Virus record (IMG/VR): IMGVR_UViG_3300010401_000336
Location: 1 to 52,368 of that record
Source: a virus
Strand: one strand, 5' to 3'
DNA length: 52,368 bases
Position numbers and translations under genes: made by a program. Position 1 is the stretch's first letter; each line of letters starts with the position of its first letter. Under the pieces are notes generated by a model, which did not search any database, was not told the DNA's origin, and saw only the letters and a program-made list of their open reading frames with translations. Below are positions 39,636-47,165 of this stretch, piece by piece.

Positions 39636-40693
39636 GTTCTTGCCTCTCGGTTTCTGATGTCTTCTTCTGTAAATCCTGGGTATGTCCAGGCGTTCGCTTG
39701 CAAGGCCGTCCGCATCTCGCGCGGCACAGGCAGAACGAATGACCGCTTCGTGCCGCACTGCACGCGCAAAAACTTTTCGTTAGGTGCGTCTGGCAAGTTA
39801 ACCTCAAGCAACTCACCAACTTCCGGGTCGCGATCCTGATCGATCACTTTAGCGTCAAGCTTCGCCAGGATCTTGCTCCAGCCAATCAGTTCCGCCGCCG
39901 CTCGTCTCTGCTCGACGTTCGGCCAGTTGAGCGCGAGCTCCGGCTCGAGGTCTGCGCCCTTTTCGATCCATTCACTCGGCACACGCGTCCCGTTGACCGC
40001 GTAGATCGCCCAGCCGTCCGGGTACATTACCGCCGGCCCGGTCGCACAATGCAATCGACCAGCTGCGTTCCGCACGAGGACAGAATGCCGCTCGGACACC
40101 CAACAAATTCCGGCGTGAGGAATCGCCCAACCAGCTGACTCGCAGAGTCCGGTTAGGCCAAGCAGCGGCGCCGTGCTCTTCTTTAGCGCTAGCGCTTCTC
40201 GGAAGTATGCGTAGAAGCCCAGCCAGTTCGCGTCATGCTGCCCATATACGCTGGCCCGCACGCTGTCCCACACGCTGGCCCGCACGCTGGCCCGCACGCT
40301 GGCCCCCACGCTGGCCCACACGCTGTCCCGCACGCTGTCCCGCACGCTGTCCCACACGCTGGCCCCCACGCTGGCCCACACGCTGGCCCACACGCTGGCC
40401 CGCACGCTGGCCCGCACGCTGTCCCCCACGCTGTCCCCCACGCTGGCCCCGATCTCTTTGATCATCCGCTCATCGAGCACGATCGCGCGCACTAGCCCCT
40501 GCGACATCGGCGACCCGCACCACACGATCTTCTTCGGGGGCTCCAGCTTGGCAGCTCGGTACATCGACCGAATCGATCGCTCCGCCTTGGGGCGATCCGC
40601 CGGTTCCGTGCACAGACCGATCTTCGTCCAGCGTTCGACGAACTCGGGGAAGCGAGCGATTTGTTCTGGCGTGAGCGACTCGATCTTTTTCAT
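39632..40693 (-). CDS. DUF6745-like protein with [GRW][AD]SV repeats
   Basis: A 353-residue protein. ATG 40693 overlaps the stop of the 20-residue gene. Residues 1-81 are helical with IVWCGSPMSQGLVRAIVLDE. Residues 82-149 are 17 tandem tetrapeptides, each [G/R/W]-[A/D]-S-V. Residues 150-230 continue YGQHDANWLGFYAYFREALA; LHCATGPAVMYPDGWAIYAV and NGTRVPSEWIEKGADLEPEL resemble DUF6745-type proteins. A pitch of four residues with alternating polar and hydrophobic positions suits a beta-solenoid or elongated stack. It shares an operon with the GHSETGHHH protein and an HD phosphohydrolase. Family assignment from memory; role unknown. Confidence 0.7.
   Translation of the reverse strand: MKKIESLTPEQIARFPEFVERWTKIGLCTEPADRPKAERSIRSMYRAAKLEPPKKIVWCGSPMSQGLVRAIVLDERMIKEIGASVGDSVGDSVRASVRASVWASVWASVGASVWDSVRDSVRDSVWASVGASVRASVRASVWDSVRASVYGQHDANWLGFYAYFREALALKKSTAPLLGLTGLCESAGWAIPHAGICWVSERHSVLVRNAAGRLHCATGPAVMYPDGWAIYAVNGTRVPSEWIEKGADLEPELALNWPNVEQRRAAAELIGWSKILAKLDAKVIDQDRDPEVGELLEVNLPDAPNEKFLRVQCGTKRSFVLPVPREMRTALQANAWTYPGFTEEDIRNREART
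40247..40450 (-). repeat. 17 tandem 12-bp repeats encoding [GRW][AD]SV
   Basis: 204 bases made of 17 units with no indel. In coding sense each unit is NGG GMC AGC GTG, where N is G, C or T and M is C or A, so only two bases vary per unit. Order of units: GA, GD, GD, RA, RA, WA, WA, GA, WD, RD, RD, WA, GA, RA, RA, WD, RA. Confidence 0.95.
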
Positions 40694-40752
40694 CGGCTTC
40701 TCTTCTGGTCTTGTAGGTCGGAGCCGCAGGGGCATTGCTCCAGGAGAGTCAC
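40690..40752 (-). CDS. 20-residue CxCGS micro-protein (copy 2)
   Basis: GTG at 40752 overlaps the stop of the HD gene (GTGA), and the TGA at its end overlaps the ATG of the repeat protein (ATGA). Product VTLLEQCPCGSDLQDQKRSR. It fills the gap between two supported genes exactly and shares LLE-x-CPCGS with copy 3. It also contributes GAAGAG-type bases upstream of the next start. Zinc-binding C-x-C is plausible. Too short for a normal gene call. Confidence 0.5.
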   Translation of the reverse strand: MTLLEQCPCGSDLQDQKRSR

Positions 40753-41411
40753 TTGGTCGCCTCTCCGAGTTTCGCGAGCGACCGCCCCAGGTTTGCCCGG
40801 GCCTTCCGCTCCCACCGTGTGCGCCCGTAGTCCGTCATGTAGATCCATGGCCGCGCAGCGAAGCGCCTCAGGATGACGGCTCGGGCGGTAGCGAAAAGCA
40901 GATCGGGAACGTGCGCCCACTCCTCGCGCACGAGTTGTTCGTACCGGTCGAACGCTTCCTCGTTGGCGCCAAGGATCGAGAGGTCGGCGTCGCAGATGAT
41001 CGCCTCGTCGTGACGCAGGGGGACGCGGTCGTGAGCCGTGGCCACCACTAAGCGCGCAACCGTGGCACATTCCACATACCCCAGGCCGGCCGCTTGCGCT
41101 GCCCTTGACGCTTCGTTGCCGCTCACCTCTTCGTCGGTGGGCTCACCGGCTGAAACCCAGTCGTGAAACCAAAACGCCCAGCGGATCAGATCCCACTCGC
41201 GCGATTGAAACTTGGCGCCACGCGTTCTGTCCTCGTCGGCCATGTCGTCGATCCGCTTCAGCCCCCAGCCGATGTGCTCCAGCGTATGATAGCGGCGCAT
41301 CGGCGAGGAGTAAGCCGCCTCGATCCGATCGAACAGCATCGGGTCCGGCTCGGTCAACGGACCCACGAGATCGCGGACCAGCTGGTTGAATTGCTCGCGC
41401 GTCGCTTTCAT
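40749..41411 (-). CDS. HD-domain phosphohydrolase
   Basis: A 220-residue protein. I choose ATG 41411 (overlap ATGA). RYHTLEHIGWGLKRIDDMAD, then RWAFWFHDWVSAGEPTDEEV and CDADLSILGANEEAFDRYEQ give the H...HD...D set of HD metal hydrolases ('Y(H)(T/N)..H(I)' and 'FHD'). This group is the 'predicted metal-dependent HD superfamily phosphohydrolase' type (COG4339). Phage members may hydrolyse nucleotides or cyclic/oligo-nucleotide signals. The latter is attractive as an anti-defence role, but nothing here proves it. Confidence 0.82.
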   Translation of the reverse strand: MKATREQFNQLVRDLVGPLTEPDPMLFDRIEAAYSSPMRRYHTLEHIGWGLKRIDDMADEDRTRGAKFQSREWDLIRWAFWFHDWVSAGEPTDEEVSGNEASRAAQAAGLGYVECATVARLVVATAHDRVPLRHDEAIICDADLSILGANEEAFDRYEQLVREEWAHVPDLLFATARAVILRRFAARPWIYMTDYGRTRWERKARANLGRSLAKLGEATK

Positions 41412-41731
41412 CGAATCGAACTCCTGGCCATGGCCCAACCGACTGCGGTTGGCGGGAACCGAGCGATCGGAACCAGCGGTCCGGTCAGGTCGCTAAAATG
41501 CGGGTCGAGAACGGATGCGGATCGCAACCGCGCCTCGTTGGCCTTGTAGACCGCTAACTTCCTCCCTCCGTAGCTCGCCGCGTCCGGGTAGCGGATCTCG
41601 GCGACGCAATACACGCCAACCTGCTCGATATTCAGAATCTCGAAGCGGCGCGGGTTTGGATCGCCAGGCTCGGGCGTTCCGGATATGAGACGATCTGGGC
41701 TGCTGCTGCCGCCGAAAAGTCTTAGGCCCAT
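41408..41731 (-). CDS. Unknown 107-residue early protein
   Basis: I choose ATG 41731, preceded by AAGGA and overlapping the end of the 21-residue gene. MGLRLFGGSSSPDRLISGTP, then RFEILNIEQVGVYCVAEIRY, PDAASYGGRKLAVYKANEAR and LVPIARFPPTAVGWAMARSS. It has a small strand-helix pattern ('(V)Y(C)VAE(I)(R)YP....(Y)GG.KL.VY') found in other small phage proteins. Ends by ATGA overlap with the HD gene. Confidence 0.55.
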   Translation of the reverse strand: MGLRLFGGSSSPDRLISGTPEPGDPNPRRFEILNIEQVGVYCVAEIRYPDAASYGGRKLAVYKANEARLRSASVLDPHFSDLTGPLVPIARFPPTAVGWAMARSSIR

Positions 41732-41787
41732 GATGTGTCCTTCGCGCTGACCGAGCCGCAGGGGCAGAATTCGAGGAGGTGGATCAA
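41722..41787 (-). CDS. 21-residue CxCGS micro-protein (copy 3)
   Basis: TTG at 41787 overlaps the stop of the zinc-ribbon gene (TTGA). Product starts LIHLLEFCPCGSVSAKDTSW and ends Ala, stop TAA 41724-41722. HLLE-x-CPCGS matches TLLE-x-CPCGS of copy 2, and the DNA shares gagccgcaggggca. The last 10 bases overlap the next gene. It carries AAGGA, the ribosome binding site for that gene. Confidence 0.45.
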   Translation of the reverse strand: MIHLLEFCPCGSVSAKDTSWA

Positions 41788-41972
41788 AGCGTTTCCTTCG
41801 CGCGATGCAGCTCGTTCCAAGTCTTGCCCAGCCACGCGTAGAACAAGGCTGCGCAGCCGTGGCACAGGTCAAACGGGGCCCTCTCGCAATCGGTGAGACC
41901 GATCTCTCCTTCGTGGCCGTCGCGGGTGAAAACGTGGCCGCACCGGTCGCACGAGCTGGTGGTCTTCTTCAC
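41784..41972 (-). CDS. Zinc-ribbon protein with host-like HNH-type fingers
   Basis: A 62-residue protein: MKKTTSSCDRCGHVFTRDGH, then LTDCERAPFDLCHGCAALFY and a short helix. Two C-x2-C pairs (CDRC, CHGC) make a treble-clef-like zinc ribbon. GTG at 41972 overlaps the preceding stop (GTGA) and its stop overlaps the micro-gene start. Possibly a regulator or nucleic-acid binding factor. Confidence 0.62.
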   Translation of the reverse strand: MKKTTSSCDRCGHVFTRDGHEGEIGLTDCERAPFDLCHGCAALFYAWLGKTWNELHRAKETL

Positions 41973-42163
41973 TTGGCCCCTCCCACCTTCACCACCCTAA
42001 CCGCATACCCCATCACCGTCCTGTGCGTGTCGAACTGACACGCGGCGGTGACGTGGAGGTCGATGGCGCCGGAGTTGGGGCGGGTGGCGATGAACCAAGG
42101 GTCGGCATTGTATCTTGCACCGAGCGCTTCGGCGGCGGTGGTGAGTTTTACTGTGCCGGTCAC
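41969..42163 (-). CDS. Unknown 64-residue early protein
   Basis: GTG at 42163 overlaps the helicase stop (GTGA). VTGTVKLTTAAEALGARYNA, then DPWFIATRPNSGAIDLHVTA and YAVRVVKVGGAK. Strand-rich with one short helix. Although short, its frame-linked start, end and codon use match neighbours. Function unknown; often such genes downstream of a helicase are anti-host factors. Confidence 0.5.
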   Translation of the reverse strand: MTGTVKLTTAAEALGARYNADPWFIATRPNSGAIDLHVTAACQFDTHRTVMGYAVRVVKVGGAK

Positions 42164-43185
42164 GATCCGTACCTCCGGTCGTCGTCCTCTTCGGGGTTCC
42201 AGGTGTTGGGATGGATGCCCTCTCTTGCGCACTTCTCCAAGTACCTGCGCTCCACGTCGTCGTCGCTCTCGAAGCTCGCGAAGTCGCTGTTCCAGAACAG
42301 CTCCACGATCCGATTGCGCGGCCCGTTCTTCACCTTGTCGACGAATAGGCACTTCGTCCCCACCGGTAGAATCTTACCGCCACCCATGTCGAGCGGTGCC
42401 GTCGGCTCGAAGCCCAAGACGATGACCTCGGCCGCGTGCGCCATGTCGCGGCACTCGCGGATGTTGTCGCGCGTTGGGATCTTCGTGTTCTCGCCCGTGG
42501 TGAGCTGCGAGAACAGTACGCCGCTGATCTTCGCGTCCTTGATCACGTGGCGTAGCACGCTCGCGATCTCGCGGAACTTGACGCGCTCGTCCTGGAACCG
42601 GCGCTTGCTCCGGAACTCCTGCACGTAGTCGAACGCCACAAGATCGATTCGGTGCTCCTTGATGATCTTGCCGAGGTGCCCCGCGAGGTCCTCCACAGGA
42701 TACCGGCGGGCATCGACGAACACGGGCAGCTCCTCGGCCGCGACAACCACGTCGGCGACGCGCCCTGACTCGTCATCCTCGAGCTTCTTGTCGCGATACC
42801 GCATCGCATCCACGCGAGCGCGGCGCACCATCAATCGGTCGCCATAGACCTCCTCGGTGTCCTCGCTGGAGACGATGAGCACGCGCTTGCCCGCCCGGAT
42901 GTTGTCGTCCGTGAACGCAACCAGGAAGCTCGACTTGCCCCACGAGGTCGTCGCGCCGAACAGCCAGGTGAAGCCGGGACGAAAGCCGCCGGTGATGGCG
43001 TCGAGCGCCTTATGCCCGGTGCGGCATTGGACCCCCGGCGCTTCCTTCAGCTTTACCACCGAGGACTCGAGCAAATCCTTCACGGTGAGCACGCGCGGCA
43101 CGTTCAGCGCGAGCGGGCGGACGTTCGCTTTCGTGTCCGGCAGCGGCTTGCCCGCGGCGTGAAGGTCCGCTTGGTCTTCGCTCAT
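42160..43185 (-). CDS. DnaB-like replicative helicase
   Basis: A 341-residue RecA-fold protein lacking the long N-terminal domain of DnaB. It has TGHKALDAITGGFRPGFTWL, Walker A GATTSWGKS (77-85), VLIVSSEDTEEVYGDRLMVR, the acidic strand IDLVAFDYVQEFRS with the Walker B Asp, and SGVLFSQLTTGENTKIPTRD with the H4-type polar strand, plus KTKCLFVDKVKNGPRNRIVE. This is the family of phage DnaB/RepA-like 5'-3' helicases. It comes directly after primase and a replication-initiator-like gene. Confidence 0.85.
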   Translation of the reverse strand: MSEDQADLHAAGKPLPDTKANVRPLALNVPRVLTVKDLLESSVVKLKEAPGVQCRTGHKALDAITGGFRPGFTWLFGATTSWGKSSFLVAFTDDNIRAGKRVLIVSSEDTEEVYGDRLMVRRARVDAMRYRDKKLEDDESGRVADVVVAAEELPVFVDARRYPVEDLAGHLGKIIKEHRIDLVAFDYVQEFRSKRRFQDERVKFREIASVLRHVIKDAKISGVLFSQLTTGENTKIPTRDNIRECRDMAHAAEVIVLGFEPTAPLDMGGGKILPVGTKCLFVDKVKNGPRNRIVELFWNSDFASFESDDDVERRYLEKCAREGIHPNTWNPEEDDDRRYGS

Positions 43186-44216
43186 GCTGCCTCGGGCTCC
43201 TCGACGGTCCAGCGGAACACCTGCGCGCGATGCTTGACGCTCTGCTCGATGGCGTCCGCGTAGCGATTGCCTGCGCTATCCAGGTGCGTGAGGATCGTGA
43301 TCTCCGAGCCGTAGGGAACGCGCTCCGCGAACTCAGCTGTCCAGCTCCCCGAGCCGACGCCGACGATGACCTCGCTCGGGAACGTGATCGAGCGCACGAG
43401 CCAATCGGGCTCTCCCTCGCAGAGAACAACCGAGCTCGGGGACAGGTCGCCGCGAAGCCACCGTTGCGCCCGCTGGTTTGCGAGCACGAGAGCGGACGCG
43501 CGAAATCCGACCGGTGGCACGCGCTTCGGCGTCAACGCTTCCCCGGTCACCAGCCACGCGCGGACGCTCCGCATTTGGCCGGCGGCGTCGTACACGGGGA
43601 CGACCACGCGGTGGCCGCTGAGGTTCCAGTTGCGACCCCTGTACTTTGCCCAGCCGGGCACCCGCTCGTGGTGCGCGCCGGGATGGATCACCCTGGCGAG
43701 GTCGTGCCGAGCAACGGTCGCCGGGTCGATGCGCCGGCCCTCGAGCATGCCCATGGCGGCCAGGTCTTCGGTCACCGGGATGCACGAGAGCCACAGGTCG
43801 AGAACGTCACCGAGCGGCGGGTAGTCGCGCTCCGGCTCGGGATCGGCTTGCTGTGGCACCACGCGCCTCGCTGGCGCCGGTTTGCCTCCCCGGACTTGCT
43901 GGGCGTCGTCCGCCATGCCGGCGGCATCCAGGGCGGCGGCCAGGACGGACCGAAACTCGCGCGCCGGGTCGAGCCCGTTGACGGCGGCCACGAGGGTCAG
44001 GAGGTCACCGGTCCACTCGCACCCGTGGCACTTCACGGCCAGCGTTTCGCCCCGTCGGTGAAGCGAGCACGAGGCCCGGGACTCTTGGTGCACCGGGCAG
44101 CTCACGAGCGCGTAGGACCCGCCGTCGTGGGCAACCTTGAGCCCCAATGCCTTGGCCACAGCGAGTGGCCGCGAGAGGCGCTGACGGACTTCGCGCACGA
44201 GGTCGCGGTCGGTCAT
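43182..44216 (-). CDS. DNA primase with CHC2-type zinc and TOPRIM-like domain
   Basis: A 344-residue protein. Start ATG 44216 overlaps the upstream stop. SCPVHQESRASCSLHRRGET then LAVKCHGCEWTGDLLTLVAA has C-x2-H and C-x2-C, the DnaG-type zinc finger. Middle section WAKYRGRNWNLSGHRVVVPV. The TOPRIM-like end has SVVLCEGEPDWLVRS (E-G-x-x-D), VGVGSGSWTAEFAERV and ITILTHLDSAGNRYADAIEQ (D-x-A/D). It makes RNA primers for the adjacent helicase. Overlaps helicase by ATGA. Confidence 0.87.
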   Translation of the reverse strand: MTDRDLVREVRQRLSRPLAVAKALGLKVAHDGGSYALVSCPVHQESRASCSLHRRGETLAVKCHGCEWTGDLLTLVAAVNGLDPAREFRSVLAAALDAAGMADDAQQVRGGKPAPARRVVPQQADPEPERDYPPLGDVLDLWLSCIPVTEDLAAMGMLEGRRIDPATVARHDLARVIHPGAHHERVPGWAKYRGRNWNLSGHRVVVPVYDAAGQMRSVRAWLVTGEALTPKRVPPVGFRASALVLANQRAQRWLRGDLSPSSVVLCEGEPDWLVRSITFPSEVIVGVGSGSWTAEFAERVPYGSEITILTHLDSAGNRYADAIEQSVKHRAQVFRWTVEEPEAA

Positions 44217-45043
44217 AGGCCCTCGGCTCCGAAACGAACGCCGGCTGGGAGTTCCATTTTGGGCATGCCGTCGGAATCAACGTCTGGTTTTTTTGGTTTT
44301 TTGCTGGGGTCACGCCAATCGCCAGTGACGGCAGCGGCGAGGCATTTGCGCCAGCTGACCAGCGTCCGAAGATCGGCTTGGTCAGCAACGGCCTTGGCCA
44401 CGAACTTTTGGGTAATGGCAACGATCGCCCATTCTGGAACCGAGATCCCGCCGGTAGCCAACGTCGCGATCTGGGCCTCGGAAAGCTGCAAATCGGCCGG
44501 GCATGGCTGCGGCTGCTCCGGATCCGGAGCGGTAGTGGCAGGGAGTGGAAGGGCAGGGGGAGAGGAAGCGGAAGGGATCCCCGCGCCCGTGTGCGCGCGA
44601 GGGGGCGAAGAATCATCACTCTTCGGCAATTCTTCGCCCGTCTCACTCGCGCTTTCTTTGCCACCAGTCTTCGGTTTTTCTTCGCCCGAAGACTTTCGTT
44701 TCTTCGGTTTCTTTTTCTCGTAGCTCTTCGCTGCGCGAGCGCGCCCGTTTTTCCGCTCGGCCTCCACTTGCTCGCGGCTTTGGTTCCATTTCGTGAATTC
44801 GTGGATCAGGTAGCCGCCCGGCGCCTTGTCCCACAGGCCCACCCTTACGAGCGCCTTGGCCAGCTTGGTGGCGCTCATGAACGGGTAGAGCAAGCCGAGC
44901 ATCCGCTCCGGGATGAAACCGTCACGCGCCGGCTGCCGGTTCGCGTACATGAGCCCGCACGCCCAGAGCCAACAGGCTTCAGCCCCTGCGTCGAGTTGCT
45001 TGCGGTGCTCGTTCGCGCGGTCATCAATTTTCGCCCAGCTCAC
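44213..45043 (-). CDS. Replication-initiator/replisome organiser-like protein
   Basis: A 276-residue protein. I start it at GTG 45043, overlapping the stop of HNH 2 (GTGA). WAKIDDRANEHRKQLDAGAE then ACWLWACGLMYANRQPARDG, FIPERMLGLLYPFMSATKLA and VRVGLWDKAPGGYLIHEFTK: a winged-helix N-terminal domain typical of phage replisome organisers. A Lys/Pro/Ser-rich linker (KKKPKKRKSSGEEKPKT) leads to a small C-terminal domain (VPEWAIVAITQKFVAKAVAD, LRTLVSWRKCLAAAVTGDWR). It probably binds the origin and loads the helicase. Confidence 0.72.
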   Translation of the reverse strand: MSWAKIDDRANEHRKQLDAGAEACWLWACGLMYANRQPARDGFIPERMLGLLYPFMSATKLAKALVRVGLWDKAPGGYLIHEFTKWNQSREQVEAERKNGRARAAKSYEKKKPKKRKSSGEEKPKTGGKESASETGEELPKSDDSSPPRAHTGAGIPSASSPPALPLPATTAPDPEQPQPCPADLQLSEAQIATLATGGISVPEWAIVAITQKFVAKAVADQADLRTLVSWRKCLAAAVTGDWRDPSKKPKKPDVDSDGMPKMELPAGVRFGAEGL

Positions 45044-45570
45044 TGTTCCTCCCCGTGAATTCGATCGTGGCACTCTTCGCAGATCGCTCGCAGTTCCCAC
45101 AGGAACTCTTTCCCTACATGCTTGTAGGTAAGGTGATGCACTTGCGTGGCCGCCTGCGTTCCGCATCCTTCGCAGATCCCGCCCGCTCGTCGCCTAACTT
45201 GCGCCGCTCGTTCCCTCCAGGCGGGAGACCTCAGGTAGGCGTTGTACCAATCCCACCATTCCTTGTTTTGCTGGAGGCGGGCGCGCTCGATTCGCTCACA
45301 CTCGGCCTTGCGCTGTTCGGCCATCAGCTTGTTGTGCTGACGGTTCTCCACCGCGTTCAGGCAGATTTTGCAGGTGCCCCTACCGGTAGTTGCTATCTTG
45401 CCCGGAACCGCTCGGAGCCACTTGCCGCACAATGTGCGCTCGGTGTTCTCGGCGTCCACGAGGTGGACCTTGCCCGGGCCGAACTCGTGTGGGTCAGCCG
45501 CCCAAAGACCAGCTGCGATGTTCAAGCTGCCCTCGGTTTCCAGCGCGTCGCGTTCTTTGCGCCCCGCCAT
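45040..45570 (-). CDS. HNH endonuclease 2
   Basis: A 176-residue protein. N-terminal part VHLVDAENTERTLCGKWLRA with CKICLNAVENRQHNKLMAEQ; the HNH core is WWDWYNAYLRSPAWRERAAQ, CEGCGTQAATQVHHLTYKHV then LWELRAICEECHDRIHGEEQ. 'VHHLTY.H.G.E...(L)...C..CHD..H' is an intact HNH motif with flanking C-x2-C pairs. Phage replication-region HNH proteins may nick DNA for replication or act as homing nucleases. Overlaps replication protein by GTGA. Confidence 0.85.
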   Translation of the reverse strand: MAGRKERDALETEGSLNIAAGLWAADPHEFGPGKVHLVDAENTERTLCGKWLRAVPGKIATTGRGTCKICLNAVENRQHNKLMAEQRKAECERIERARLQQNKEWWDWYNAYLRSPAWRERAAQVRRRAGGICEGCGTQAATQVHHLTYKHVGKEFLWELRAICEECHDRIHGEEQ

Positions 45571-46019
45571 TCGCTAGCGGCGTCGTATGCCCACCAGAGA
45601 TCTCTGCTGCTCCCGTTGCACGAACGGCAAGACCAGCGCCCGCCCTCAGAGACGATCGTCGGTGACTTGCACGCGAGGCAGAACGTTAGAATAGCTCGGT
45701 CCCAACCGCCCTCAGCTTCGTAGATCTCGCCGATAAACTTGTCGGCGCCTGAGATGAGAATGGCAGCATCACCAGTCCAGCCGCCGTTCAGAATCTTCCG
45801 CTTCGCCGCGCGAATGTCTTCGTCGAGCGGCTTGATCTCGGTGAGGAGCGGCCGCTTCCTGAAGCCGAGATCAAAGTCGGGCAGGTACCCGTCTAGATCC
45901 ACCGGCTCGTAGTCCCACTTCCACTTGAGGGCCGTGAACAGATGCGCCCACGTCGCCTCAAGTCGTGAGCGAAACGTCACGCCGGCAAAGCTTGTGATGA
46001 TGCCGCGTCTAACGGGCAT
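45522..46019 (-). CDS. PD-(D/E)xK-type nuclease with zinc finger
   Basis: A 165-residue protein. FAGVTFRSRLEATWAHLFTA and LKWKWDYEPVDLDGYLPDFD, then LGFRKRPLLTEIKPLDEDIR make the pattern 'RS..E..WA..F......(Y)EP....YLPDF......(L)(L).E(I)K(P)', a PD-(D/E)xK nuclease core with E18, D50, E61-x-K63 as likely catalytic residues. The C-terminal half has FCLACKSPTIVSEGGRWSCR then SCNGSSRDLWW, a zinc ribbon. It resembles phage endonuclease/resolvase-type proteins and host restriction-like DNA cleaving enzymes. The start overlaps the 89-residue gene by 11 bases. Confidence 0.72.
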   Translation of the reverse strand: MPVRRGIITSFAGVTFRSRLEATWAHLFTALKWKWDYEPVDLDGYLPDFDLGFRKRPLLTEIKPLDEDIRAAKRKILNGGWTGDAAILISGADKFIGEIYEAEGGWDRAILTFCLACKSPTIVSEGGRWSCRSCNGSSRDLWWAYDAASEWRGAKNATRWKPRAA

Positions 46020-46278
46020 TCGTTAGCCTTCCGCCCATTCCAGGCGCCACCAGCCCGCGAAGTGCGGGATGTCCACTCGGGCTCATACTCCGAGGGGTGA
46101 CGACCGTAGCACGATTGCCGCACTCACCGCTAGCAAACGATGACAAAAAAGCGACCTGGCCAGCAGCGACGGTATGAGCGTCGAGCAGACCAGGCCGGAC
46201 CGCAACCTTTCGGCGCGGACTAGATGAGGTGAGCACGTCGCCGCGCGGGGACGCAAGCTGAACAGCCGGAGGGGTCAT
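46009..46278 (-). CDS. Hypothetical 89-residue protein
   Basis: ATG 46278 overlaps the stop of the methyltransferase gene (ATGA) and the TAG overlaps the start of the nuclease gene, so it fills an otherwise empty 255-base gap. MTPPAVQLASPRGDVLTSSS, then KVAVRPGLLDAHTVAAGQVA. Composition is not strongly protein-like and no motif is recognised, so it may be an untranslated spacer. Tiling is the main support. Confidence 0.4.
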   Translation of the reverse strand: MTPPAVQLASPRGDVLTSSSPRRKVAVRPGLLDAHTVAAGQVAFLSSFASGECGNRATVVTPRSMSPSGHPALRGLVAPGMGGRLTNAR

Positions 46279-47165
46279 GTTCCGACCTCGCCGAACAGCT
46301 CACCCTGCCCAAGGTTCACCGACGACACCGCCTTGACCGTCAGCTCCGCGCGCCCCGGGTCTTTCTCGATCCCGATGAACCGCCTCCCCTGAGCGACCGC
46401 AGCGCGTCCAGTTGTCCCGCCGCCCGAGCATGGGTCAACACAGAGATCACCACGCCGCGAATAGTCCGCCACGATGCACTGCATGGCGAGCAAGGGCTTT
46501 CCGCCGACGACGCGATCGGTTCCGCCGGTCGAGTTGATCTCGCGCTCGCCGGGGACGACGTAGGCTCCACGCAGCGTTCCCCAAGAGCTGAACGGCTCAC
46601 CCCGAGGCCGCGCGACGACGAGCCAGCAGGTCCAGCCGCTAGGACCATCGCCAGCCATCCGAACGCGTGAGCCGGTCTCCACGAGCGGGATCGGCGCGAA
46701 CGGATAGAGACCATGCCGGACGAGTGAAGTCCGCCAGGCCGGCGCGAGCACGTCATCGGTGATGGTGACGATCCAGCCGGCCGTTCGCGGGCACCAGATG
46801 TCGCAGAAGCGGCGAACGTCAGCGGGTGTCCAGGCCGAATACTCAATGTCGCGGCGGCCGCTTTCGCCAAGGGCAGCCTTGCGAGCCGAGTAGTTGCGTT
46901 CCCGAATGCGCGCCGTGTTGGTCGACCGAGCGCCGAACGCTGCGGCACGGTCGGCGGTCAGCTTGCCGTTCTGGTGTCCCGAATGGGTCCGCCCCGAATA
47001 GGGGGCGTCCACGCAAAGCAGGTTGGCCTTGCGAGCGGCCATGGCCGCCGCGACATGCTCGGCTCTGAGCGAATCGGCATGCCAGATTTCGGCGGTCTCT
47101 GCGCGGTAGATTAGCTTCGGTTCGCTCGGGGCATCGCCCGTTGCCTTGCACTTGGATTGGTTCAC
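46275..47165 (-). CDS. DNA methyltransferase (N4/N6, DAPY variant)
   Basis: A 296-residue protein. Start GTG 47165. ANLLCVDAPYSGRTHSGHQN carries a D-A-P-Y at 53-56 in place of the D-P-P-Y active site. The C-terminal GDLCVDPCSGGGTTGRAAVA then QGRRFIGIEKDPGRAELTVK is the SAM-binding motif I region. Motif IV before motif I marks beta-class amino-methyltransferases, active on adenine N6 or cytosine N4. Probably protects phage DNA from host restriction or adds an epigenetic mark. The next nuclease could form a modification-linked pair but no target site is visible. Confidence 0.85.
   Translation of the reverse strand: MNQSKCKATGDAPSEPKLIYRAETAEIWHADSLRAEHVAAAMAARKANLLCVDAPYSGRTHSGHQNGKLTADRAAAFGARSTNTARIRERNYSARKAALGESGRRDIEYSAWTPADVRRFCDIWCPRTAGWIVTITDDVLAPAWRTSLVRHGLYPFAPIPLVETGSRVRMAGDGPSGWTCWLVVARPRGEPFSSWGTLRGAYVVPGEREINSTGGTDRVVGGKPLLAMQCIVADYSRRGDLCVDPCSGGGTTGRAAVAQGRRFIGIEKDPGRAELTVKAVSSVNLGQGELFGEVGT

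Noticed and set aside
40247-40450. CRISPR array
   Set aside because: 12-bp units are head to tail with no spacers and lie within a continuous coding frame.
40207-40495. Plus-strand frames full of His-Ala-Gly-Pro or Ala-Arg-Trp-Pro repeats
   Set aside because: They are other-frame readings of the 12-bp repeat array that encodes [GRW][AD]SV on the minus strand, and have no supporting start, neighbours or family.
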